From Cyanoderma ruficeps (taxonomy: Eukaryota; Chordata; Aves; Passeriformes; Timaliidae), in NCBI GenBank assembly GCA_008694505.1, contig VZDJ01000623.1, positions 15,340,988 to 15,404,987 on the forward strand: a stretch of DNA of 64,000 nt, in the 5' to 3' direction. A program made the translations under genes and the position numbers. Below, in pieces: positions 54,176-64,000 of this stretch; position 1 is the stretch's first letter; the number at the start of each line of letters is the position of its first letter. A model generated the notes under the pieces. That model worked only from the letters and a program-made list of their open reading frames with translations. It searched no databases and was not told the DNA's origin.

Positions 54176-54203
54176 CAAAACAAACAAACAAACAAATAAA
54201 AAA
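54176..54203. repeat. (CAAA)n microsatellite
   Basis: Five CAAA-type units passing into AATAAAAAA. It lies only about 240 bp from the (AAAAC)n repeat and has the same strand bias. Confidence 0.93.
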
Positions 54204-57200
54204 GTCAAGTCCTTTCTTTTTAATAAAATAAAATATGTGTTTTTCAATAACTTTTCTTTCCTTCTCTGTTTCAAGATAACAAGCACTTAATGCTGACCCT
54301 GGAAAATTACATATGGAATTTGAAATCATACCACAGTTATGCTGTACTATACTCACTAATAGATCTCAAAGAAATTTCAGATCTCAAGGAAAGCAGCAAG
54401 TCTTTGTCTATCTAGCTTGGTGTAAGCCACGCGACAGACAGGGTCATTCTTCTTGTGGTCTGTTGAAAGCAAGCCAGAATTCTGAAGTTCCTCTGGAATA
54501 ATTCCTGGATGCTTAATCCCAATCCCACTCTACCGCAAACCAACAATGATGCTCTGCATTTTATGTAAATTCACCAGCAACAAGAACTTAGAAATTAACT
54601 GACAATTCTGTTAATTATCTGTGAACCAGAACACAACTCCCTCTACCAACAAACCTGTCCTGATTCTGTAGATTATCACTACTAAACAAAGTAAAACCAA
54701 AAAATAGTACTGAACCCGCACATCCAAAATACCATTTGGAAGTGGTAACATAATCAGATGTGTATGAATAAAGATGTTAAGATTGGTTTAGTAAATAGAC
54801 CCTTCAATTATCTCAATTTTCTTGGATTTTACTGCTTAACAGCAGTTAAGCACACCTAAGAACCTAATAAACATGCAATACGGTAAACTACTACTGTGAA
54901 TGCTGTGAATTCAATTTTTTTCATTTTCAGAGGTGATAGACTGAGGACACCTTTCTACTTTCATTTCAAAATCAATTTTGTTGCTGATTTTGCTGAAACA
55001 AAAGAAGGTCTTATCCAAAGAACTACTGTTAAATGGAAAAGAAATACAATGAATAACTTTATAAGAACTTCCAAATTTTGTATCAGCCAAAATGGAACAA
55101 ATAATATGCAAAAGCAATAGAAAATAAATGAGAAAAATGGAAAGATCTGCTCAAAGACATTTTTTATTTTAGTGGATGCTGAGTTTCCATAGAAGTGATA
55201 TTGCAGAAAGTTAGTGGTGATTTGAATTTAATGAAAGATAGCTGAAAAAAAATATTATTCAAATCACCCCCTTAAATCTGTAAAGGCACCCTTCCTGCAC
55301 ATATAGTGAGGGGGAGAAAATGCATAGCTGAGCAGATATTATTGAAGTAGAATATATCCTACACTAGAAAACTGCTAAGTTTTTTTACCTGATAAGTAAA
55401 ACCCTCTTTACTATACTATAGAACTGAAAAAGTAAATGCCAAGATTTTATCATCAAACCAGTTCTTTATTAAAAGATCATACAGGAGAGGATTCAAACTT
55501 CCAAGATTTAATCATTTTTACTATTAAGGGAGAGAGGGAGAAACCAAACCCTGCCCTGTTCCACTGGTGCGAATCTAGATTTACTTGCTGATTGAGCAGA
55601 GTTTTGTTCCACTCATCCAATTCTTATTTTAAGGAGTTTTGGTCTACCAGAAGTAATGCCCATCTGTATCCTCAGACTTAAGAAGCCATTAAACTCCTGA
55701 TTGCTGGAAGCAGGAAAGATATTCCAAGGGAAATATTACTCTGTACTCTTACCATACCTTATCTCTAAGCATCAAGCACAGACTTCTACGAGGTGCAGAG
55801 CTCCTTTAGGGCTTTTGCTCTCTCTCTCGTGGGCAGTTTTAGGTTTTACAAACCATTTAAAGTGAGTGAGTCTGCTATTGCCAAAAATGACTAAATTTGC
55901 TTTTTAGCAGGCAGACCTGGGCTGAGCTTACAATCAAAGGCTCCACTGTACAGAGATGCAACAGATCAGCACACTCAGTTCTGTTTTACAGTAGCAGGGC
56001 AAGTCCAGGCAGACTGCAAATTCTCAGGTGAGTTATTCACCTGGTTTATTTTACTGAGACCAAGCTTTAAGTAGCGTGGTATCAGCTTTATCTTACACAT
56101 CCATCCAGTAGCAGGATGTCATCCAGCATAGGATGACAGCAGAAGTTAGAAGTGTCTGACAGTGAATAATTTCCAAATTCTCAAGTGAGCTTTGCATGAT
56201 TGTGTTCCCTGTAACAGCAGATGACTGGGTTCCCTCTCCTGAGGTTTATCCCCCATCCTTCAACTCAGTATTGCCATTCTGCTACTGTCATGACATTTAA
56301 ATATTTTTAGGTGGCTATCCAGTGTTAGAAATCACTGTTCTTCCCTCATGACTGTTTTTTTCCAATTACACATTCTGTAAGGATAAGCAGTTTAAAAATA
56401 GTAAATGTTTATCCATATAGGAATATCCAAAAGTACCTCAGAAATAAGGACATGGCAGGGAAGAAGAAAATGTGAGAGCTATTCTGTGGGTGAAAAGAGA
56501 GCACCAAAATATGGAAGAGCACTCCCTCACCCATCTTTCCATTCCCAAAATATTTCAAGACCCGGGCTTCTCTCAGGAAACCTGAGACTGGTGGCAAAAA
56601 GGGAGTAACACAGCAGTCAGACTGAGAGGCAGGTGGCACAGCAAAAAAGAACAGGACTGAATACTTGCAGGTTTAGATTAACTAGAGACAGGGACAGAGA
56701 GTTATTTATGCAGCAGAGATAAGTACAACTGGGGTAAACTCAGGAGCTGACACCAGAGGCACAAAAAAGGAGATACTGAAACTTATGTATAAAAATACAT
56801 ATGCATCATATATACTTGCGGGAGGAAAAGCTTCAACTTTCCTGTGGTTTTGCTTTTTCTTTAATTCTACAGCATTCTATTTTAGATGCCTCCACCATAC
56901 ATTATAAACAATTCAGAGGAACAGAGAATGTGTAGCCTCTAAATGAAGCTGCCCTGAAACTCAGCTCTGAGCAAAGACAGTGACATTGGAGCAGACTGCA
57001 GATCTGACAGTCCTGCACACTGTCACTGTCCCCTTGCTCCTCAGCCAGAGCCCAGGTCACAAAATAACCCAGCAAAGGAGTGGCCCAGGCGGCCAAACTG
57101 ATGTAGCAAAACCCTCTTCTGAAGTGATACCTGTGATGGTGAATATTTTTTTAAATGTCCCTTACCCTTTCCACAGAAGAGTAATATTCTGTTGTGTCAT

Positions 57201-57250
57201 GCATCACTTTCTTGTGAAGTCCCAAGGTTGTTTCAAGAGCTGACCAGTTG

Positions 57251-57278
57251 CAGTAAAGTACAATCAGTAAAGTACAAA
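57251..57278. repeat. 14-bp tandem duplication
   Basis: CAGTAAAGTACAAT (57251-57264) is followed directly by CAGTAAAGTACAAA (57265-57278), matching at 13 of 14 positions. Probably a small slippage duplication. Confidence 0.9.
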
Positions 57279-57414
57279 GATGTGATACCATGCAAGGACT
57301 ATTAGCTTTATTAGGGGTTAATTGGGATAATTACCCTCAGTGCAGCATTTGTTCCAGAGTTGATATGCTTGGTGTATCCCTACACAATCCAGTCATATTC
57401 TCCACCTCTCTGCT

Positions 57415-57505
57415 TCTCACCCTGGTTTTTAAAACAGAGATAACAGCTTTTCCCAACTTCTTCACAAGGATCTTGTGAAAACAAATTAGCATGATAAGAT
57501 GCTCG
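57415..57505 (+). mobile_element. MIR-like (CORE-SINE) remnant
   Basis: The stretch 'TTTTTAAAACAGAGATAACAG', 'CTTCTTCACAAGGATCTTGTG', 'AAAACAAATTAGCATGATAAG' follows the order of the 3' half of MIR-type SINEs, whose known pattern is a TGTAAAATGGGGATAA block, a CTCACAGGGTTGTTGTGAGG block and then an ATTAAATGAGATAATG block. Similarity is partial, as expected for a very old SINE in an amniote genome. This is recognition by eye; a profile search would decide it. Confidence 0.4.
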
Positions 57506-57985
57506 GATACTGAGGAAATCCAGTGAAGCATCCAAGGTAGGAGAGATGGCCCTACTGCAGATTATATGAATAGGTACTCTTAGAATGACTGACAAGATGC
57601 ATCTAAATCTGTACTTAATGCTAAACACTTCAAGCAAATATTTATCCCTGTGACTTCACAAAAGATGGTGAGTCTTGATGCAAAAAAGGCAGATGTCCAC
57701 CAAGAAAAGTTCACACAGGGTCACTGACCCAGAGAGATAGATACAGAAGCTCCAAGAGTCATCAACAAACAGGGCTGAGCACCTTTGGGTTTTGGCAAGG
57801 CTCAAATCCCAGGAAGGGATGATAGAATTCAGGTCTGTTTGCACAGATAATTGAAGCTCTGGTTTTCAAACCCCTGAAAACAGAGTACATTCAGACCCAT
57901 AATTCACAGTCTTCCTGTGACATGTAACAGCTTATCAATTATATGTTTTACAGGAAATTTATATTTCTTGCTTCCTGAGAGAGCC

Positions 57986-58011
57986 CAAAACAAACAAACA
58001 AAGCAAACAAA
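57986..58011. repeat. Interrupted (CAAA)n microsatellite
   Basis: CAAAACAAACAAACAAAGCAAACAAA; one unit is broken by a G. A separate A12 run follows at 58040-58051. Confidence 0.92.
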
Positions 58012-58039
58012 TCCTAATTTGCATTTGTTCACAACCGGG

Positions 58040-58051
58040 AAAAAAAAAAAA
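58040..58051. repeat. A12 homopolymer
   Basis: A run of 12 A bases after ACCGGG. Together with the CAAA repeat just upstream it explains the Lys/Gln-rich part of a chance 154-codon frame here. Confidence 0.85.
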
Positions 58052-58650
58052 GGGTTCAAACAGCAGAGAAATGAGTACTCTGCAGGGAAGAGTAATTTCT
58101 ATCAGCATTCAAAGAAGCTTTTTATATTCATTTCTTTTGAGATGCCTGTGCAACACCTCCCTGATATACAAGCTGTCCCAGTCCCAGGGCAGGATTCCCG
58201 TGCTTATTTAGAGTGGCATATGAGTGATACCAACAGGGTCAAAGGGAGGACCTCCAAGCACTTCACAGGAGACATTCAGAACTTTCCAAGAATAAATCTT
58301 TGCAGAACACACTTGCTAAGATGGCTGTTTATAGCCATTTATGTGATAAAGAGAGACTTCTGTGTTCCCAGAGCCCTTTAAGTGCAAATGACATTATACA
58401 GTATGTATGTACTGAATGAAAAATAGGACTTGCAGTCTAAAAGTACCAATGAAAATGACACTAAAACATATGGTCTATTAAGGTTAAACAGATTTTTTTC
58501 AAGGTATTAAGGAAAAAGGCATTATGCATAATACCAGATTCTGTGAGATGTTGTAATACCTCTACACAGCTTGGGCTGTGCCCAGATCCAATCCTGTTTT
58601 CATCTGCATTTTGCCTGGACGTCAGTAGCAGCTCTACCTATCTATAGATG

Positions 58651-59475
58651 GTAGTAAGGCTCTGCAGAGTGATCCAGACACGCTGGATTGATGAGCTGAG
58701 GCCAGTTGTATGAGGTTCAACAAGGTCAGGTGCTGGGTCCTGCCCCCCGTCACAACGACCCCAGGCAGTGCTAGAGGCGTGGGGCAAAACAGCCAGAAAA
58801 CTGCCCAGCAGAAAAGGACCTGGGGCTGCTGGTCAACAGCAGCTGAACATGAGACAGCAGAGTGCCCAGGTGGCCAAGAAGGCCAATGACATCCTGGCCT
58901 GGATCAGCAATGGCCAGCAGGACCAGGGTAGGGATTGTCCCCCTGTACTCAGCACTGGTGAGGCCACACCTCGAATCCTGTGTTCAGTTCTGGGCCACTC
59001 AGTGCAAGAAAGACATTGAAGGGCTGGAGCGGGTCTAGAGAAGGGCAACAGAGCTGGGGAAGGGTCTGGAGCACAAGTTATGAGGAACAGCTGAGGAAGT
59101 CAGGGGTGTTCAGCTTGGAGAAAAAGAGGCCAAGCTGGGGCTTCTTGTTCTCTACTACTGCCTGAAAGGAGGTTGTAGCCAGGTGGAGGTCAATCTCTTC
59201 TCCCAAGCAACAAATGACAGAATAAGAGGGAAAGGACACAAACTGCACCTTGGGAGGTATAGTCCAGATAACAGGAAAAAATTATTAACTGAAAAGATGG
59301 TCAGTCACTGGAACAAGCTGCTCAGGGGAAGTAGTGGAATCACCACTCTTGAAACTATTCAAAAGGATGTGGATGTGGCACTTGGTGACTTGGTTTAGTG
59401 GCGAGCAGTGCCAGGTTAATGGTTGGAATCCATAATCCAAGAGGTCTTTTCCAAGCTTAATGATTCCATAGTTTC
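58651..59475 (+). mobile_element. CR1 LINE, longest copy in the window (about 0.8 kb), plus strand
   Basis: This begins with 'TAAGGCTCTGCAGAGTGATC', then 'CAGACACGCTGGATTGATG', 'GTATGAGGTTCAACAAGG', 'CTGGGTCCTGC', 'AATGACATCCTGGCCTGGATC', 'GGCCACACCTCGAATCCTGTG', 'TTCAGTTCTGGGCCACTCAG', 'TTCAGCTTGGAGAAAAAGAGG' and 'GGTCAGTCACTGGAACAAGC'. It ends with 'AAGAGGTCTTTTCCAAGC' and 'ATGATTCCATAG' near 59475. The blocks are in CR1 order, covering the distal end of ORF2 and the 3' UTR. Stops and frameshifts break the reading frame, and no reverse transcriptase or endonuclease domain is included because the 5' truncation removes them. It is locally GC-richer than its surroundings, as CR1 usually is. 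It cannot mobilise itself. Confidence 0.95.
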
Positions 59476-62400
59476 AAAGGGATAACTATAATGAAATGTG
59501 TGTTTGGAGTATCGAGAAGGAAAGTCTTGTACCTGTGTGTCTGTTGTACATCAACACTCCACAAAGACTTCGGCAACCCTGAGAAAACCATGGGATACAC
59601 CTTCAGTTCAGACACTGTGTCAGAGCTGGCTGCCCAGGGCCCCTGAATCATTAGTCAAGAGAAACACAGCCTTCCATAACCCAATCCATCCATACCAACT
59701 GTCCCTCTAAAGTGTTTGTAGCTCTCCAATGACATAAATCTGGACAGGTGAATTTCACTGTCAGCATCACTATCAAATACTGCTGAGCAAGGCACAGTTT
59801 TTATCTTTTTTCTGCCACAACTGCTTCCCCCACAAGCTTCTTCTGTAGATTTTCACTACAACATGAGGCAAAATGAGGCTGCTGGATGACACATAATTAG
59901 ATACCATGACAGGAGTCACTGACCTCTGAGTCCTACTCTTCCAGTTGAGCTCCCCTTCACCTGTTGGCTACATACACATATACTTTTTTAAGCTATATGG
60001 TCAACTTCTTTGGTTTCCTAAAAAAAAATTACTAGATCACTGCTTCATTTTACACTGCAGCACATGTAACAGAAAAATAATGAAAACTAATTTGCTGACT
60101 TTACTGGGGACTAGAAACACATCGAAGCAGTCATAATAGCCATATTTCCTGGTTATTGCAGGCTGTAAATAAAGAGCAGAGCTAACTCTGGTTTTGTGTA
60201 TATCGCCACAAGCCCAGAATGTTTGACTCACTCGTGTTTGACCTTAGCATGGAATTTCCCATGTCAGGAGAGCGTGGCTTTTGAGTAGCAATATCCCTGG
60301 TATATAACCCCCAAGCTAAGTATAGCCTGTCACAAAAACTACTCCAACAGTGCTTTCCCTCTAGGAATAATAAATACTGCAGAAATTGGATGTGCACATT
60401 GGTTTTATACTTCTGTAACACTGTCAAAATGTTGCCTGGCTAAATGAGCACTTAAAACAGAATTTTAAAATAGTGTCCAGAAGAGAATTAAGTGTTGCTT
60501 AAATTTTTTTGCTCATAAAACTCATGAGCTGCAATGATTTTAAGTAGTTAAATCTATATTTACTTTTCCATAAAGGTACCTCAAAGTAATTGCTCTCATA
60601 CAGATCAATACTAGATTTCAGCTTAAAGAAAATTTCTATAACCAAGTCAGAAATATTTTGCTCTAAGACTTAATGCACTGCTACACTTCTGTGACTGGTA
60701 CTGCTGCAGATACATCCTGGTGCTTTGCATAAAAAAAGGAAGCAATAAAGACAGCAAAGATCCTACACATAATGTGTGCTTAATGAGATTACTCATTGTA
60801 AATAACTCATGCAAAATGTTTCCTGATGATGTCAGGCAGCTATGTGGGTCAGTCTGCAGATAATGGTTTTGAGCAGCTTAATGTTTATCATAGAAATTTT
60901 TTAATATATTATCAACTTATCTTTGGGGTTCCTTAGCTTGTTTTGCAATTTTGAAACCCTTCCCTAGTTTAACTGGGAACTGCAATGGGATGAAGGACCA
61001 CACTTGTTATAAATTGAGTACATATATTTCTTTATCAAAAGGCTATTGCCATTTTAAGAAATCTTCTATCCCCCTCCTTGCCTACTATTTGATAAAATAG
61101 TGGAGTAAATGGCTTCTTTTGCCTTATCTCTCTCAAAATTTGCTCCTAAACTTAATCCCTTCTGTTCACAGATACTCTGTAGCCCATGCCTCTATCTACC
61201 CAAGCATGAAGCATTTGCTGCCCTGCTGGGATGTGCTGTGGTTTGCTGCTAATCCAACACTGCCTTAGTCTAGCTGGAATTTTCCCCACAGAATCCATAA
61301 ATCAGATTACAGGAGAGACTCTTCAGCATCTCCAGCTACTGCCAACAACAATAGGAACAGCATGTTTTTCCCCGGGGAAGACTAGGGAGGGATGGTGAAA
61401 ACAAGAAGGAAGCACCAGAGAGCTATCCAAGGGGAAGGGGGAATTTTGCCTGCTTGATTAAATTAAGCTTCAGAGCTGGAAGTTGGTGACAGACTCAGCA
61501 TTGCAGGGTACAGACAGACGTTTTTAACCACGCCTTTTAAAGAAGTGGACAATAAACTGCATTGAGCACTGGGCAAGGAGGGGTACAAGAGACTTAGGAA
61601 TGAAGAAGATCCGCAGGAATATAGAGACCTAGGAGAAATATTCATAGTATCACCTTAATACCTCCTTTAAAAAGCTGGGTTTTAGCACTCAGAATTCTCC
61701 ACTGCCATCAGCACTGAGGTGAAAGACAGAAGCAGTGTATTAATAGCTCTGTTCTCAAATATTTCACTTAAGCCACAAAAAACATTCACCACCACCTGGA
61801 TTGGGAGTGAAATTTATTAGCCAACAGGGGTTTAACAGAAAGAGACTTAAAGCTTAGAGAGACCCTGCAAAATGCATTTCTTGGAGTGCAGAGAAATCCG
61901 TTTATTTTATAGAGCACATCTAGACAGGAGAGGGGATGGGACACCGTTAGGAGGCACAACTCTAATCCCAGGAGAGAGCTGACTCCTGCCAGAGATTCTT
62001 ATTTGTTTTGTGTTTAACAAAAGTAAGACTGATTCCAGAAATAATTCTTCCAGGCCCATAGCCCTAGACCAGACCTGAATATGCATGTTTCAATATGTTT
62101 CTGCTTGGCTCCCTATCATGCCAAAACATTCTTTACTTAGAGCACAACCTCCAAAACTAACTTGCATCTTCCAAGTCATCTTCCAAAAGTACTAATTTCT
62201 TTAAAACAATTCCTGTGAAGTGAATCTCAATACAAAGGCCTTTATTTGTTTAAACCAGGAATGTTTATGGGTTAACTCTCCAATCAAGCAGGCTAAATTC
62301 AGAATTGTGTAGGGCATTAGTACATTCCTGTTCCTCCAGTGTTCCCAATAAACTGGGAAAAGAAAAAACAGGAGTGGCTATATCCTCTGCACACAAATCT

Positions 62401-64000
62401 ATCCCATGTAAATAGAGCAAGAACATATACAGGTTAAAAGAGAAGTGATACTTGCTCCCATTGTGCTATGGATATAGGCAAATCAAGGGCCAGAAAGACT
62501 GCGAGTTCAGCTGCAGAGCAGCCTGGCAGCCAAAACCTTCACCAGATTTCTGCAGCATGTAGCACCTATGTAAATCTGCAGCCCATGAGCTATGGTAGCA
62601 GGTACAGCTGCTGCATTTACCCCGCAAGGATGTTCCTTAGGTTCACCTTCCCTTGAAGTCACTGTCCTCCTCTTCTCACTGAGGGGACAGCTGATGCTGA
62701 ATGAGGCTCTGCTTAAGGCAGGTACCAGATCCTTGACCTTTTTTGCCTACATCCCTTTTACTGCTCCTTCTTGCTGCTTCTCCGTGGCAGATGATGCCCA
62801 AAAGGGATTTTTTTTCCATGGGCTAGAACAGTGGACCAAAGAGCTCTCCTGAGAATGCAGCAGGGAAAAGCAGAGGGAGCCTATTAATGCTGCAGGGTGA
62901 TCTAAGGTGAATGCTTGTGCCGAATGCCAAGCTCAAGAAAAGCTGTCAAGTGGGCTAGAAGGAAAGACAAGCCCAAATGTTTTTGCAACACAGGTGCAGC
63001 TTCTGACACTTATCTTTACATAATGGATCTAGCTAGGGAGCAGCCACAGCGATAGGGTGGTTTAGTATGACAGAGTGCAGTACAGTGAACTCTTTTTGGA
63101 GCATTTTATAATCAAACACTACAAATCCTCTGGAAGACATGACTAAAAGTGCAAGTGCAGACAAAGCCACCCTTAGGTAATTCCCTTGATTAAAATTCTC
63201 AGACTTAAAGTGAATCTAATTAAGGACATTGTGAAGGCACAGAAGGGCAGTATTCACGTATGGCCTCCTTTGCAGATGGTGACTTGCCAAACAGAATTGA
63301 AAATCTTGACTGCAAGAACCATCAACAAATTCAAACAGGATGGTAAATTAGGGATGGCAAAAATCAGATTGTTACATAACAGCAATGCTGCCAGATCTTG
63401 CATTAGATGCAAAAGGCACTCCCAAGAGAGGACACAGTGCTTTTTATAAAAAATGCTGAAAATGGAGAGCCCAGACACATGCCATCCTCAGTGACACAGA
63501 CAGCACAACTGATGAAAGAGGATACCTTTCTTAGCAGCTTGTTCCTTCATTGTTCGATACTGTTCCCTCTACCACTGTTGAGAGTTATCCAAACACATGC
63601 TGTCACATGCTCATAGAGTTTTCACAACTGGCCAGATGTCTGCTTTTTTTTTTCCCCTACAAGACTTCTATACGAGACAATATGCTTTGATGTGTCACTG
63701 GATATTTTCATTTCATTAATCAGCTTTCTATCAAAATGCTGATGTTTCACCGATATTTTTTGTGATAAAGGCAAGTCAGATAAAAAAACACTGTTGAAAA
63801 AAGATAGGCAAAATATCCACCACTTAGAAGTTAATTTCTGTCTGATTTAATTTTCTCCAACTGTCTGCATTAGTCTCCCAGGAAAATAAGTCTATTCAAG
63901 TATAGTAAAATGTGCCTATAAATATCTGATACAGATAAGACAGACAGAAAAATCTGTTTGGCTGCATTTGTTTGATAAAAAGAAGCAGAAGGTACTCGGG
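59476..64000. other. Unique DNA, no gene recognised
   Basis: No CR1 copy or other recognisable element apart from a very weak MIR-like resemblance near 59850-59945 and a T10 run. Open frames stay under 90 codons. A pale GC-richer patch at 62500-62900 has no CpG cluster. Confidence 0.65.
63644..63653. repeat. T10 homopolymer
   Basis: Ten T bases followed by CCCC; plain simple sequence. Confidence 0.8.

Larger units (their letters stand above)
48456..57414. other. Unique AT-rich DNA with simple repeats, no gene recognised
   Basis: Contains the T12, AAAAC, CAAA, 14-bp duplication and G-rich features listed separately. The longest frame (53418-53789, plus, 123 codons) spans the G-rich tract, which explains its Gly-rich segment, and has no recognised domain. 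T-rich and pyrimidine-rich around 50280-50600 and 51100-51300. Confidence 0.65.
57506..58650. other. Unique DNA containing the longest chance open frame
   Basis: A plus-strand ATG frame of 154 codons (57917-58381) runs through a CAAA repeat and an A12 run, giving a Lys/Gln/Thr-rich N-terminal half. Its later part has no recognised motif, no upstream promoter-like sequence and no clear splice context. I judge it non-coding. Confidence 0.6.

Noticed and set aside
54905..54935. T-rich run ending in TTTTCAG, a good splice-acceptor look-alike
   Set aside because: The downstream frame is not recognisable and has no matching donor context; such acceptors are frequent by chance.
57917..58381. Longest ATG open frame, 154 codons, plus strand
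   Set aside because: It passes through a CAAA repeat and an A12 run, has no recognisable domain or promoter context, and its length is close to the chance maximum for this base composition.
58768..59398. Several consecutive open frames at 58.8-59.4 kb that look like a split gene
   Set aside because: They are different frames of one decayed CR1 copy, and the nucleotide blocks match CR1 throughout.
1..64000. tRNA, rRNA, CRISPR array, bacterial-type operon, riboswitch or phage module
   Set aside because: Nothing with the required structure or repeats was seen, and the composition and CR1 content are those of a bird nuclear genome.

Overview
The window looks like ordinary non-coding DNA from a bird, or possibly another reptile-lineage (sauropsid) genome. 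The evidence is AT-rich composition (about 38-40% GC by eye), strong CpG depletion with no CpG island, no operon-like packing of genes, and several 5'-truncated, decayed copies of CR1, the dominant LINE of bird genomes. One base is an N (4418), consistent with a draft assembly. I found no protein-coding gene, rRNA, tRNA, CRISPR array, intact endogenous retrovirus or DNA transposon. The longest ATG-initiated open frames (about 130-154 codons) are about what chance gives: at this base composition the longest stop-free run expected over six frames of 64 kb is roughly 140 codons (my estimate from stop-codon frequencies, not a computed value). None reads as a family I recognise. The window is therefore either intergenic or inside a very large intron. 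Sequence alone does not tell me which.

Layout. 1-9799: unique AT-rich DNA with one 11-bp hairpin-forming inverted repeat (4831-4868), a stop-free minus-strand stretch (6968-7378) and a short TG repeat. 9800-10205: minus-strand CR1 copy, followed by a perfect 25-bp tandem duplication at 10241-10290. 10291-19246: unique. 19247-21235: two CR1 copies facing opposite ways. 21236-47455: a long stretch of mostly unique DNA with a possible CR1 tail scrap near 24 kb, two alternating purine/pyrimidine tracts (30658-30677, 32784-32804), a possible MIR-like scrap and simple A-rich repeats. 47456-48455: two plus-strand CR1 3' ends about 0.6 kb apart. 48456-58650: unique DNA with three AAAC/CAAA-type simple repeats, a G-rich tract (53498-53534), a 14-bp tandem duplication (57251-57278) and a MIR-like SINE remnant. 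58651-59475: the longest CR1 copy, about 0.8 kb. 59476-64000: unique.

No genes work together here. What can be read is the history of the locus: repeated insertion and decay of CR1, small replication-slippage duplications and simple-repeat growth. I looked for an undescribed biological system and did not find one. The findings are modest and are scored that way.
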